DNA of 64,000 nucleotides from Lachnospiraceae bacterium (GCA_022790855.1 JAAVYA010000006.1:62001-126000), one strand, 5' to 3'; counted from the stretch's first letter, positions 19,089-28,749 are shown. Notes: generated from the letters alone by a model not told the origin. Program-made: numbers and translations.

Positions 19089-19784
19089 ATGTTACGGGAA
19101 AATTTGGAAAACGTAGAAAAAAATATAACACTTGCCTGCGAAAAGGCTGGCAGAGCACGTCAGGAAGTTACGCTGATCGCCGTCAGCAAAACAAAGCCTG
19201 TTTCCATGCTCCAGGAGGTTTATCAGGCGGGAATCCGGGAATTCGGTGAGAATAAGGTTCAGGAATTGTCTGAGAAGCAGCCTAGCCTCCCTCAGGACAT
19301 CCATTGGCATATGATCGGTCATCTTCAGAGAAATAAAGTAAAATATATTGTGGGAACGGTTTCTTTGATACATTCCGTAGATTCCTTGCGGCTCGCGGAA
19401 GAAATCAGCAGCCAGGCAGTAAAGAAATCATTGTGCCAGGATATCTTGGTAGAAGTAAACATTGCCCAGGAAGAATCCAAGTTCGGAATCTCAAAGGAAG
19501 AGACGTTTCAATTGGTGGAGAACATTTCCAAATTGCCTAATATCCATATTTGCGGCCTTATGACGATTGCTCCTTTTGTAGAAAATCCCGAAGAAAACCG
19601 TATCTATTTCCGTAAAATGAGGGATTTATCTGTTGACATCGCCCACAAAAACATTGATAATGTAGATATGGACATTCTGTCCATGGGAATGACCGGTGAT
19701 TATATGGTTGCTATTGAAGAGGGCGCTACCATGGTACGAGTGGGAACCGGAATTTTCGGAGAACGAAATTATCAGATTGTATAG
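19089..19784 (+). CDS. ylmE: YggS/YlmE family pyridoxal phosphate homeostasis protein
   Basis: LIAVSKTKP, FGENKVQEL, WHMIGHLQRNKVK, SMGMTGDYMVAIEEGATMVRVGTGIFG. Confidence 0.96.
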   Translation: MLRENLENVEKNITLACEKAGRARQEVTLIAVSKTKPVSMLQEVYQAGIREFGENKVQELSEKQPSLPQDIHWHMIGHLQRNKVKYIVGTVSLIHSVDSLRLAEEISSQAVKKSLCQDILVEVNIAQEESKFGISKEETFQLVENISKLPNIHICGLMTIAPFVENPEENRIYFRKMRDLSVDIAHKNIDNVDMDILSMGMTGDYMVAIEEGATMVRVGTGIFGERNYQIV

Positions 19785-19804
19785 AACGATAAGGGAGAAT
19801 TATC

Positions 19805-20341
19805 ATGGGCGTATTAGATAAATTTTTGAACGTGATGCGGTTGAATCCGGATGACGAGGACGATTTTTATAATGAAGATTATTATGACGAAGAGGATGAC
19901 TACGAGGAAGAAGAGAAACCGGTAAAGAAACGGAGAAAAGAAAAAGACCTGGACGAAGATTTCTACGAAGATGACAGGAAGGTATCTTCCATCAAAGAGA
20001 AATCTGTGAAGACAACGCCGAAGGTGACGCCTATGCGTCCCCGGAAAACGGGGAACGGTATGGAGGTGTGTGTGATTAAGCCGAATTCCGTTGAAGATTC
20101 CCGGGAGATTACGGAGACATTACTCATGAACCGCACCGTAGTGTTGAATGTAGAAGGGCTGGATTTGGAAATTGCCCAGCGTATTATCGACTTTACATCC
20201 GGTTCCTGTTTTGCCATTAGCGGAAACCTTCAGAAGATTTCCAATTACATATTTATCATAACGCCTCCTAATGTAGATATTTCCGGAGATTTTCTGAATA
20301 TCGTAGACACCTTTGACTCGAATTTGAAAGCAGATTACTGA
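19805..20341 (+). CDS. sepF: Cell division protein SepF
   Basis: Acidic linker then RTVVLNVEGLDLEIAQRIIDFTSGSCFAISGNLQKI. Confidence 0.95.
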   Translation: MGVLDKFLNVMRLNPDDEDDFYNEDYYDEEDDYEEEEKPVKKRRKEKDLDEDFYEDDRKVSSIKEKSVKTTPKVTPMRPRKTGNGMEVCVIKPNSVEDSREITETLLMNRTVVLNVEGLDLEIAQRIIDFTSGSCFAISGNLQKISNYIFIITPPNVDISGDFLNIVDTFDSNLKADY

Positions 20342-20354
20342 TGAGGGCAGTTGT

Positions 20355-21107
20355 ATGATACAGGAAGAGAGTATGGTTGCCAAACGCCTTCTGGATCTCT
20401 CCAGGCGGGCGTATCAAAAAGGGATCGTCACATTCAGCGATTTTTTAAATCTCAATGAACAGAATATTTTCCACACATGCATCCCTATGCTTGAAAGCAG
20501 CTACCAGATGTCCGGTGGATTCGATTATGCAGAGCGTCAGATGATAGCCTTTCTACCTGATGCTCTTATATTTGAGCCGGAATTTCCTATGACGTGTCTA
20601 AAAATAGTTCCTGTCAATCAAAAATTTGCAGATGTGCTTTCTCATCGTGACGTTTTGGGAAGCTTGATGAGCTTAGGGATTGAACGCGGAAGGCTTGGAG
20701 ATATCATGATCAAAGACCAGCAGATCTATGTCTTCTGTCATAACGCCATCCAATCTTATCTTAGGGAGGAACTGACAAAAATTCGCCACACTCCTGTCTC
20801 CGTTTCCATAGAAACGAATATTCCCGATCTTTGTCCCTCGGTACAAGCTTGTCAGGGCATTATCACTTCCAATCGGCTAGACGCTTTCGTAGCCCATATG
20901 TGCAAACTATCCAGAAGCCGGGCCGGAGATCTGATCAAGGGAGGAAGCGTATTTATCAATGGAAAGGAAATACAAAGCACTAGCATCCGGTGTAAGCCCG
21001 GAGAGATTATTTCCGTCCGGGGAGTGGGACGGTTCCGGTTTTTAGAAAGCTCGGGAGAAACAAAAAAAGGCAGGATCAAGATTCAATATGAGAAATATAC
21101 AGGATAA
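20355..21107 (+). CDS. ylmH: YlmH family S4-domain RNA-binding protein
   Basis: S4 region RLDAFVAHMCKLSRSRAGDLIKGGSVFINGK; downstream of sepF. Confidence 0.9.
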   Translation: MIQEESMVAKRLLDLSRRAYQKGIVTFSDFLNLNEQNIFHTCIPMLESSYQMSGGFDYAERQMIAFLPDALIFEPEFPMTCLKIVPVNQKFADVLSHRDVLGSLMSLGIERGRLGDIMIKDQQIYVFCHNAIQSYLREELTKIRHTPVSVSIETNIPDLCPSVQACQGIITSNRLDAFVAHMCKLSRSRAGDLIKGGSVFINGKEIQSTSIRCKPGEIISVRGVGRFRFLESSGETKKGRIKIQYEKYTG

Positions 21108-21119
21108 AGAGGGAACATT

Positions 21120-22217
21120 ATGAGCAGATTACTTTCTGTAAGCTATGAACAAAAACCTTGCTACGACATTCACCTGGAGGAGGACTTTGAGGGCCTGATT
21201 CCTGCCCTTGTCAAAGCAGGCTATCACAAGGATAAAAAAGTATGTATCGTTACAGACTCCAATGTTGCGCCTTTGTATGGGGAAGCATTGCAAAAAGAGC
21301 TGGAAAGTCAATATGCCGACGCCAGTATGTATGTATTTCCGGCGGGAGAGGAGCATAAAAATACGGATACCGTGGGAGGAGCCTATGAACATTTTATCCG
21401 CCATTCCATGGACCGAAAGGATTTTGTGGTTGCCCTGGGAGGAGGAGTTGTGGGGGATTTAGCTGGGTTTGCCGCGGCGACATATCTTAGAGGCATTGAC
21501 TTTATACAGATTCCAACCACCTTGCTGTCTCAGGTGGACAGCAGCATCGGAGGCAAAACCGGAGTGGATTTCCTGCAATACAAAAATATGGTAGGCGCAT
21601 TTTATATGCCGAAGCTGGTATATATGAATTTGTCTGTCCTCCGTTCCCTTCCGGAGGAACAATTCTGTTCCGGTATGGGGGAAATTTTAAAGCATGGACA
21701 GATTATGGATGAAAGGTATTTTTCTCAGGTAGCCCAAAGCAGTCGGTCCGTGCAACAGCGTAATCTGGAAGTTCTTCAAGAAATGATCTATGGCAGCTGC
21801 AAGATCAAAAGGGATGTGGTGCAGCGTGATCCAAAAGAGCAGGGAGAGCGGGCGCTTTTAAATTTTGGCCATACCATTGGCCATGCAGTTGAAAAACTGT
21901 CTCATTTTCAACTGCTTCACGGCCAATGTGTCGCCCTGGGGATGGTGAGCGCTGCTTATATATCCCATCGTTTTGGCACATATGAAAAAGAAAGCCTGAA
22001 ACAATTAGAGGAAACCATCGCCTTCTTTGGCCTTCCGGTACGGCTCACACACCCGGATTTTACGCCCCAGGAGGTGCTGGCTGCCACGAAGCTGGATAAA
22101 AAAATGGAGTCGGGCAAAATCAAGTTCATTCTTTTGGAGCATCCCGGAAAAGCCTACATCTCTAAAGAGCTGACAGACCTGCAGATTTTAGAAGGAATTC
22201 AATATCTTTTCACTTAA
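21120..22217 (+). CDS. aroB: 3-dehydroquinate synthase
   Basis: ALGGGVVGDLAGFAAATYLRGIDFIQIPTTLLSQVDSSIGGKTGVD; FNFGHTIGHA-type LLNFGHTIGHAVE. Confidence 0.97.
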   Translation: MSRLLSVSYEQKPCYDIHLEEDFEGLIPALVKAGYHKDKKVCIVTDSNVAPLYGEALQKELESQYADASMYVFPAGEEHKNTDTVGGAYEHFIRHSMDRKDFVVALGGGVVGDLAGFAAATYLRGIDFIQIPTTLLSQVDSSIGGKTGVDFLQYKNMVGAFYMPKLVYMNLSVLRSLPEEQFCSGMGEILKHGQIMDERYFSQVAQSSRSVQQRNLEVLQEMIYGSCKIKRDVVQRDPKEQGERALLNFGHTIGHAVEKLSHFQLLHGQCVALGMVSAAYISHRFGTYEKESLKQLEETIAFFGLPVRLTHPDFTPQEVLAATKLDKKMESGKIKFILLEHPGKAYISKELTDLQILEGIQYLFT

Positions 22218-22230
22218 TGGGAGGCGGCTT

Positions 22231-22758
22231 ATGAACCAAAAAGTAAAAAATACCGTTACACTCCTGATCTGCGTGATTCTATTGACCGTGCTGGATCAGG
22301 CAACAAAATACCTGGCGGTACTTCACTTATCTCCCCAAGAGGGTGGAACGGATGTGCTTCTCTTAAAAGGGGTGTTCCGGCTTCGGTATCTGGAGAACCG
22401 TGGAGCGGCTTTCGGTATATTCCAGGGGCAAAAGACGATTCTTGTAGTTACCACAGTCGTTGTATTCCTTCTTTTGTGCTGGCTGTTTTTCCACCTTCCT
22501 TTGGAAAAACATTTTTCGCCTCTGCGCTGGCTGATCATTTTTATTTTAGCCGGGGCTGCGGGCAATTTTATTGACCGGATGCGTTTGGGATATGTGATAG
22601 ATTTCTTCTATATTGAATTTATTGATTTCCCCATTTTTAATGTGGCGGACATTTATGTGACTTGCTCCGTTGTCCTGTTGATCATACTGTTTCTATTTTA
22701 TTATAAAGAAGAAGATCTAAACCGCATTTGGCCCGGAAAAAGAAAAGGGGAAGCATAA
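22231..22758 (+). CDS. lspA: Lipoprotein signal peptidase LspA
   Basis: LENRGAAFG, GAAGNFIDRMRLGYVIDFF, FNVADI. Confidence 0.97.
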   Translation: MNQKVKNTVTLLICVILLTVLDQATKYLAVLHLSPQEGGTDVLLLKGVFRLRYLENRGAAFGIFQGQKTILVVTTVVVFLLLCWLFFHLPLEKHFSPLRWLIIFILAGAAGNFIDRMRLGYVIDFFYIEFIDFPIFNVADIYVTCSVVLLIILFLFYYKEEDLNRIWPGKRKGEA

Positions 22759-23666
22759 TGGAACAGCAATTTGAAGCGGAGGTTACCGACGGGGGAGAGC
22801 GTCTGGACAAATACCTTGCCTCTATCTACACCCAGCAGTCCCGGTCTTTTTTTCAAAAATTAATCAAAGACGAGCTGGTGCTGGTCAACGGCAGTTTGTC
22901 AAAAACCAGCTATCGGGTAGAACCGGGGGATACCGTTTCCGTCACGATGCCTAAGGCACAGGAAATTGCGGTGCTGCCGGAGGCAATTCCTCTGGATATT
23001 CTATACGAGGATTTCGATCTGCTGATTGTAAATAAGCCCAAGGGGATGGTGGTGCATCCTTCGGCAGGTCATTTCAGCGGCACGTTGGTAAATGCCGTAC
23101 TTTATCATTGCAAAGACAGTCTTTCCGGTATCAACGGGGAAATCCGCCCCGGAATCGTACACCGGATTGATATGGATACCACAGGAGCGCTTATCGTCTG
23201 TAAAAATGATGCGGCCCATATATGCATCGCTCATCAAATTAAGGAGCACACGGTAACCCGACGTTACCGGGGAATCGTCCTGGGACGCGTCAAGGAGGAT
23301 TCCGGACGGATAGAAGGAGCCATCGGACGCCATCCCACAGAACGAAAAAAAATGGCGGTCAATGAGAAAAACGGAAAACCGGCAGTCACTCATTATCGTG
23401 TATTGCAGCGTTTTCGCCAACATACGTATCTGGAATTCCAACTGGAGACGGGAAGGACACATCAGATCCGCGTTCATATGGCCAGCATGGGTCATCCGCT
23501 TCTGGGAGATGCTTTATATGGCAATGGAAAAAATCCATTTCATCTAAAGGGCCAAACCCTTCATGCCATGGTGATTGGATTTCTGCATCCTTCCAATCAG
23601 GCGTATATGGAATTTACCGCGCCGCTGCCGGAATATTTCCAAGAGCTGTTGGAGAAAAAGCTTTAG
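22758..23666 (+). CDS. rluD: RluA/RluD family 23S rRNA pseudouridine synthase
   Basis: S4 domain plus HRIDMDTTGALIV; overlaps the lspA stop (TAATG). Confidence 0.93.
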   Translation: MEQQFEAEVTDGGERLDKYLASIYTQQSRSFFQKLIKDELVLVNGSLSKTSYRVEPGDTVSVTMPKAQEIAVLPEAIPLDILYEDFDLLIVNKPKGMVVHPSAGHFSGTLVNAVLYHCKDSLSGINGEIRPGIVHRIDMDTTGALIVCKNDAAHICIAHQIKEHTVTRRYRGIVLGRVKEDSGRIEGAIGRHPTERKKMAVNEKNGKPAVTHYRVLQRFRQHTYLEFQLETGRTHQIRVHMASMGHPLLGDALYGNGKNPFHLKGQTLHAMVIGFLHPSNQAYMEFTAPLPEYFQELLEKKL

Positions 23667-23746
23667 AAATTGTATATACATTTAGAGATATTTATGGTAT
23701 AATATCTAAACAGAAACGTGTGTTAGCTAGAAAGGTGGGATTTACT

Positions 23747-24379
23747 ATGGGTAATTATGTAATCACAATTGGAAGAGAGTATGGAAGCGGGGGTATGGAT
23801 ATTGGAAGAATGCTTTCCGAACATCTGGGGATCAAGTGCTATGACAAAGAGCTCTTGCAGTTGGCAGCAAAGGAGAGTGGTTTGTGCGAAGAGATTTTCC
23901 ATAACCACGATGAAAAGCCCACCAATAGTTTTTTATATTCCCTGGTTATGGATACGTATTCCGTCAGCGGTTACACTGCCTCCTCCTATTTGGATATGCC
24001 GCTGAACCATAAAGTTTTTCTGGCACAATTCGACAGCATTAAGAATCTGGCAGAAAAAGAGTCCTGCATCATTGTGGGTCGCTGCGCGGACTATGCATTA
24101 TCGGAATACAAAAACTGCCTCAGCGTATTTGTGCATGCATCCGAAGAATTCCGCATGAAACATCTGGCAGATACTTACGGCTGGACTCCGGAGAAAGCCC
24201 GGGATATGATGCATAAGACAGACAAAAAACGTGCCAGCTACTATAATTACTATTCCAGCAAAAAGTGGGGCGACAGCAGAAGCTATCACCTTTCTTTGGA
24301 CAGCAGCCAGTTCGGAATCGAAGGATGTGTGGAATTAATTTTAAACTGCCTAAAGCTGCGGGGATTAGGCCAACTTTAA
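23747..24379 (+). CDS. Cytidylate kinase-like family protein
   Basis: ITIGREYGSGGMDIGRMLSEHLGIKCYDKELL; upstream extended -10 TGGTATAAT. Confidence 0.85.
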   Translation: MGNYVITIGREYGSGGMDIGRMLSEHLGIKCYDKELLQLAAKESGLCEEIFHNHDEKPTNSFLYSLVMDTYSVSGYTASSYLDMPLNHKVFLAQFDSIKNLAEKESCIIVGRCADYALSEYKNCLSVFVHASEEFRMKHLADTYGWTPEKARDMMHKTDKKRASYYNYYSSKKWGDSRSYHLSLDSSQFGIEGCVELILNCLKLRGLGQL

Positions 24380-24396
24380 AATTAATATGATAATTG

Positions 24397-24430
24397 GGGA
24401 GACACGCCAATTTAGGAGGGCGTATCTCCC
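24397..24430. terminator. Terminator between convergent cmk-like and xer-like genes
   Basis: gggagacacgcc / ggcgtatctccc, 12-bp arms with one mismatch, followed by TTTT on +. Confidence 0.7.
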
Positions 24431-25494
24431 TTTTGATGTTTCTGGAAAATACTTCCAGAGAAACTTCCCGCCAGACGGCGGCGTTCATCATCGGTGGCAG
24501 CATAATGCTGCCTGGTGGTTTCCACGCTTTTATGTCCCAAGGCATCGGCCACCAGATAAATATCTCCGGTTTCTTTATATAGATTTGTTCCATATGTACT
24601 CCGCAGCTTATGCGGAGTGATTTTCTTGTTGATATGAGCGGCTCCGCTGTATTTTTTGACCAATTTCTCCACGGCACGGGTAGTAAGACGGGTGTATTTT
24701 AAGGACAGAAACAAGGCGTCCGCATGCTCTGGACTTGCTTTTGCTGCAATTTGCTCCCGTTCCAATTCCAAATATTCCATTAAGGCGGCAGACACTTCAT
24801 CTCCAAAATATACCGTAGATTCATTTCCGCCTTTTCGAATCACCCGGATGCATTGGTATTTAAAATTAACGTCTTTTACATCCAGACCTACCAGCTCGGA
24901 CACACGTATCCCGGTTCCCAAAAGAAGCGTTAGGATCGCAGTATCCCGATATTTGGTTTTCTCGTGAAGGGCCAGCTGCTTTGATGTCATGGAGCTTCCG
25001 CTTTCGGCAGCGGTGATCAAATCGGCAACTTCATCCTTATCTAAATGGATAATGCTTTCTTTATGCTTTTTCGGGGTCTCGATCATAGACGGCGGATTGG
25101 TAGTAATAAATTCTTTTTTATAGAAGTAATTATACATGGTGCGAAGAGCGGATAATTTTCTCGCTTTTCCTTTTTCCCCATTGGTTTTCTCAGCGCCTTC
25201 CATATTTTCGTAAAAAGAAAGATACGCTAAGTATTCCTCAATGTCTGTGGAGGTCAGCTGATCTAACAGGGAAATGGGAATGTCATGCATATCCTTATCC
25301 TTAAAAATCGGATTATTCTGCTGTATAAACTGAAAAAATAACCGCAAGTCATATGCATAGGCCAAACGTGTCCTGGAAGATGTATTCCTTGTATCCAGGT
25401 ATCTGAAATAATCACTGCAGAATTTCGGCAGTTCTTTTAAAAGAAGATTTAGCTTGCGTTTGTTTTCCAAATTGATCTGTTGGCTGTATTCCAT
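24412..25494 (-). CDS. Tyrosine recombinase, XerC/XerD-like
   Basis: GTGIRVSELVGLDVKDV, TPHKLRSTYGT, LGHKSVETTRQHY (R-HxxR-H-Y tetrad); SD AAGGAGG before ATG at 25494. Confidence 0.92.
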   Translation of the reverse strand: MEYSQQINLENKRKLNLLLKELPKFCSDYFRYLDTRNTSSRTRLAYAYDLRLFFQFIQQNNPIFKDKDMHDIPISLLDQLTSTDIEEYLAYLSFYENMEGAEKTNGEKGKARKLSALRTMYNYFYKKEFITTNPPSMIETPKKHKESIIHLDKDEVADLITAAESGSSMTSKQLALHEKTKYRDTAILTLLLGTGIRVSELVGLDVKDVNFKYQCIRVIRKGGNESTVYFGDEVSAALMEYLELEREQIAAKASPEHADALFLSLKYTRLTTRAVEKLVKKYSGAAHINKKITPHKLRSTYGTNLYKETGDIYLVADALGHKSVETTRQHYAATDDERRRLAGSFSGSIFQKHQKGDTPS

Positions 25495-25505
25495 AAAAAC
25501 CTCCT

Positions 25506-25541
25506 TATCAGTTCGCAAAATCAACATTTCGCGAACTGATA
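25506..25541 (-). promoter_or_regulatory. 16-bp hairpin in the 5' leader of the xer-like gene
   Basis: tatcagttcgcaaaat-caac-atttcgcgaactgata; the only mismatch is a G-U wobble in minus-strand RNA; SD follows directly. Confidence 0.7.
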
Positions 25542-25590
25542 GATCTATACATATCCTGCTCTCTCCAGCTCCAGGATACCTTATTCTTGT

Positions 25591-26037
25591 TTATAGATGG
25601 TCTGAATCAAGAATGACCGTAAAGGGTCCGTCATTACATAAAGATACCTTCATATCAGCACCGAACTCGCCCATTTGGACTACATCAATTTCAGTTTGGC
25701 AGGCTGCAACGATATGGTCGTATAATTGCTGGGCATGATCCGGAGCTCCGGCATTGATAAAGGACGGACGGTTGCCGCGTTTACAGTCTGCATACAGGGT
25801 GAACTGAGAAATTAACAGTAATTGCCCCTGGACATCCTTAAGAGCCAGGTTTGTCTTGCCGTTTTCGTCTTCAAAAATCCGAAGGCCGATCAGCTTTCGG
25901 ATCATCTTATCCGCGATTTCTTTTGTATCTTCTTTTGAGATGCCAATCAAAACAAGATATCCTTGCTGGATCTCTCCAATAACGTTTTCTTCTATTGATA
26001 CAGATGCCTTTGACACCCGTTGTATTACAAATCTCAT
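25591..26037 (-). CDS. dtd: D-aminoacyl-tRNA deacylase
   Basis: [35 protein letters not shown], GxDM-type [19 protein letters not shown]. Confidence 0.97.
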   Translation of the reverse strand: MRFVIQRVSKASVSIEENVIGEIQQGYLVLIGISKEDTKEIADKMIRKLIGLRIFEDENGKTNLALKDVQGQLLLISQFTLYADCKRGNRPSFINAGAPDHAQQLYDHIVAACQTEIDVVQMGEFGADMKVSLCNDGPFTVILDSDHL

Positions 26038-26058
26038 GTGGTTACTCCTTTATAATTG

Positions 26059-26097
26059 TAACAGTTCAAGCAAGTGCGCAGACCTTCTGAACTGTTA
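26059..26097 (-). repeat. Inverted repeat between pncA-like and dtd genes
   Basis: taacagttca / tgaactgtta, 10-bp perfect arms, 19-nt loop. Confidence 0.6.
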
Positions 26098-26628
26098 ACT
26101 TATAATTTCAATTTGGCACATGCTCATGGCTTCCAAGGCATTTTTATGGCTTTCTGGCGTTACCCCTGCGCAACAGGACGCCTGAATGCGGATGGGCACC
26201 TCCGGCATAAATGCTTTGAAAAGCAAAGCATTGGAGATGACACAAATATCGGTACAAAGGCCGCATAATGTTATAGAAGAAATTCCCTCTGTGGTTTCCT
26301 GCTGATCTCTCAAATAAAATGCCAGTTCTTTGGAGCCAAATGTGCCTTTGTCAAAAACAGGCAGATCTCGTTCTTTTCGTATTTTCCCTAATTCGGGATG
26401 GAGCTCCCACCCCGCAGTTCCCTGGATGCAGTGTTCTACCGGCAGTTTTTTTCCTTCTGCCGTAGACAGATATTCCGTTGAATGGGTATCTCTGGTAAAC
26501 AAAACGTCCCCCGGAAAATTCTTGGCCAACGCTACAACAGAAGAAACAATTCCTTCCGCTTCGTTTGTGCCAAGAGATCCGTCAATAAAATCCTTCTGCA
26601 TATCAACTACAACTAAAATATCTTTCAT
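26095..26628 (-). CDS. Isochorismatase-family cysteine hydrolase (nicotinamidase-like)
   Basis: VVVDMQKDFIDGSLG, FTRDTHSTEYLST, HCIQGTAGWELHPEL, LCGLCTDICV. Confidence 0.88.
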   Translation of the reverse strand: MKDILVVVDMQKDFIDGSLGTNEAEGIVSSVVALAKNFPGDVLFTRDTHSTEYLSTAEGKKLPVEHCIQGTAGWELHPELGKIRKERDLPVFDKGTFGSKELAFYLRDQQETTEGISSITLCGLCTDICVISNALLFKAFMPEVPIRIQASCCAGVTPESHKNALEAMSMCQIEIIS

Positions 26629-26652
26629 GTTCACCCTCCTTGAAATCATCTT

Positions 26653-27381
26653 TCAGAGAAGCTTTGTAAAGCTATATTGAGCCATTACCTCTGAAATCCG
26701 TTGTTTTACAATCTCTGCAATGTCTACGGTCTTTAAACCCTTATACTCTTCGTAGTAAAGCGGCTTCAAAAAATGTACCTGAGTTGTAACTTTTCCGAAG
26801 GAGAAGCTGTTGAATACCTTGTAGGAATCAATCAGAGCCACTGGAACAATGGGAGCTTTGGCTTTTACCGCACACTTAAAGCTCCCGGGTTTAAAATCTC
26901 CCAGGATATTTTTATTATTGAATTCATAGCCTCCCTCCGGGAAAACAATGTATTTTCTGCCGCCTTTTACTTCATGGGAAACCTCATTGATGACAGTCAT
27001 AGCCTGACGTACATCATGAATATCCATGCGCTTTCCCTGCACCAGGTCTACAATCTCGCTTACCAAAAGGGTATGGGATTTTTTCTTGTCCATCACAAAA
27101 GAACAAGGCTCTTTATGAGAAATCATAATCCCCAAGGCGTCGTATTTTCCCTGGTGATTGGGGTACATTACATACCCTGCTTCTTCGGGAAGATTCTCTT
27201 CCCCATAAGAACGTGTATGGATCCGTCCACTACGTTTCATTAAGGTAATGGCATGGCGTACCAAATTGTAGCGCTTTAACTCGGAATATTTCTCCGGATG
27301 ATTGGCTTGATACCGCATTTTGGGAATCATATAGGGCGCACGGAATAAATTCATAAATATTACATATAAAAATCTTAGCAT
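26653..27381 (-). CDS. plsC: 1-acyl-sn-glycerol-3-phosphate acyltransferase (PlsC family)
   Basis: NHQGKYDALG (NHx4D) and FPEGGYEF motifs. Confidence 0.88.
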   Translation of the reverse strand: MLRFLYVIFMNLFRAPYMIPKMRYQANHPEKYSELKRYNLVRHAITLMKRSGRIHTRSYGEENLPEEAGYVMYPNHQGKYDALGIMISHKEPCSFVMDKKKSHTLLVSEIVDLVQGKRMDIHDVRQAMTVINEVSHEVKGGRKYIVFPEGGYEFNNKNILGDFKPGSFKCAVKAKAPIVPVALIDSYKVFNSFSFGKVTTQVHFLKPLYYEEYKGLKTVDIAEIVKQRISEVMAQYSFTKLL

Positions 27382-27500
27382 AGTCGTCTTCTCTCCTTAC
27401 CCACTCTTTCTATTATAGTCAAAAACGCTGCAAAAAACAACAGAATTTGCCGAAAAAACGTATCCTCTTTCTCCTGAAAAGCAAATCACACGCCAAAAAA

Positions 27501-27514
27501 CGAACAAATTTTCG
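27501..27514 (+). promoter_or_regulatory. LexA box upstream of lexA
   Basis: CGAACAAATTTTCG matches the CGAAC-N4-GTTCG Gram-positive SOS box with one mismatch, next to TTTACT-N18-TATACT. Confidence 0.65.
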
Positions 27515-27625
27515 AATAAATATTTACTTTCCTCACATAGGTGTGCTATACTTATAATTGATATCAGACAAGTGAAAAACAAGTAAGATTACAATATCTT
27601 GTGTATCATGATAAGGAGGTTTTTT

Positions 27626-28243
27626 ATGGCATATGGAAAGATCAGTGAGAAGCAGCGGGAGATTTTGGAATTTATCAAAAGTGAAATCTTAAATAAAGGT
27701 TATCCCCCGGCTGTACGGGATATCTGTGAAGCAGTTCACTTAAAGTCTACCTCTTCCGTACACTCCCACTTAGAGACATTGGAGAAGAACGGTTATATCC
27801 GCAGGGATCCCACGAAGCCCAGGGCGATTGAGATCATTGACGATAACTTTAACCTATTAAGGCGGGAGGTGGTAAACGTTCCGTTAATCGGGCGCGTGGC
27901 AGCCGGCCAACCTTTGCTGGCTGTAGAGAACATAGAGACTTATTTCCCGATTCCATCTGAGTACATGCCCAATGCAGAGACTTTTATGCTGAAGGTCAAA
28001 GGGGAAAGTATGATCAACGCCGGGATTTTTGACGGAGACAATATTCTGGTCCAAAAGCAAGCCGATGCGCAGAATGGGGATATGGTGGTGGCTCTAGTGG
28101 AGGATTCCGCCACTGTTAAAACATTTTTTAAGGAGGAAGGGCATTACCGCCTGCAGCCGGAAAATGATACCATGGAGCCGATCATTGTGGATCAGGTGGA
28201 GATCCTTGGAAAGGTATTTGGAATTTTCCGATTCTTTTCGTAA
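27626..28243 (+). CDS. lexA: SOS repressor LexA
   Basis: wHTH YPPAVRDICEAVHLKSTSSVHSHLETLEKNGYIRRDP; Ala-Gly VAAGQP; GESM Ser and VVALVEDSATVK Lys. Confidence 0.97.
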   Translation: MAYGKISEKQREILEFIKSEILNKGYPPAVRDICEAVHLKSTSSVHSHLETLEKNGYIRRDPTKPRAIEIIDDNFNLLRREVVNVPLIGRVAAGQPLLAVENIETYFPIPSEYMPNAETFMLKVKGESMINAGIFDGDNILVQKQADAQNGDMVVALVEDSATVKTFFKEEGHYRLQPENDTMEPIIVDQVEILGKVFGIFRFFS

Positions 28244-28278
28244 AAAACACCCCGATTTATGAGTAGGATCAATTTTTA

Positions 28279-28323
28279 AGAAAGCCTCAATGGCATTTAG
28301 AAAGAATGCCAAAGGGGCTTTCT
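28279..28323. terminator. Candidate bidirectional terminator between lexA and rsfS
   Basis: agaaagcc/ggctttct plus tggcatt/aatgcca imperfect stem between convergent genes. Confidence 0.55.
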
Positions 28324-28346
28324 ATGGGATGGGCACAGATAATTGT

Positions 28347-28697
28347 TTACAGGGCGTCCATATCCAAGGCTTTTCCATCCCGCCAGATGCGTTCCAAATC
28401 GTAGAACAGGCGGTCTTCCCTGGAAAATACATGGACAATAATATCGCCATAATCCATCAGTACCCAACTGGATTGGCGGTTCCCTTCGATTTGCTTTGCC
28501 GAATGGCCGATTTTTGACAGTGATTCTTCTACGGCATCCACCATCGCCTGTATCTGGTTGGGATTCATACCGTTTGCAATAATAAAGTAATCTGCCAGCA
28601 CAGATATTTCACTGATATCAATAATGCGGATATCTTCCGCTTTTTTGTCATTTAAGGCATTGCAGGCTGCTTTTGCCAATTCTCTTGATTCTGTCAT
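28347..28697 (-). CDS. rsfS: Ribosome silencing factor RsfS
   Basis: DKKAEDIRIIDISEISVLADYFIIANGMN; WVLMDYGDIIVHVFSREDRLFYDLERIW. Confidence 0.96.
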   Translation of the reverse strand: MTESRELAKAACNALNDKKAEDIRIIDISEISVLADYFIIANGMNPNQIQAMVDAVEESLSKIGHSAKQIEGNRQSSWVLMDYGDIIVHVFSREDRLFYDLERIWRDGKALDMDAL

Positions 28698-28749
28698 TTC
28701 CTACCTCCTGACTTTCGTGTTTTACACCTTGCAATCAGTTGCATTGGGT

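Noticed and set aside
24120-24677. 185-aa minus-strand ORF overlapping the cmk-like and xer-like genes
   Set aside because: Spans two real genes in the wrong frame and crosses their terminator.
24412-25494. Tyrosine recombinase as evidence of a mobile element
   Set aside because: No att-like direct repeats, tRNA target, or phage/ICE cargo; it sits among housekeeping genes and looks Xer-type.
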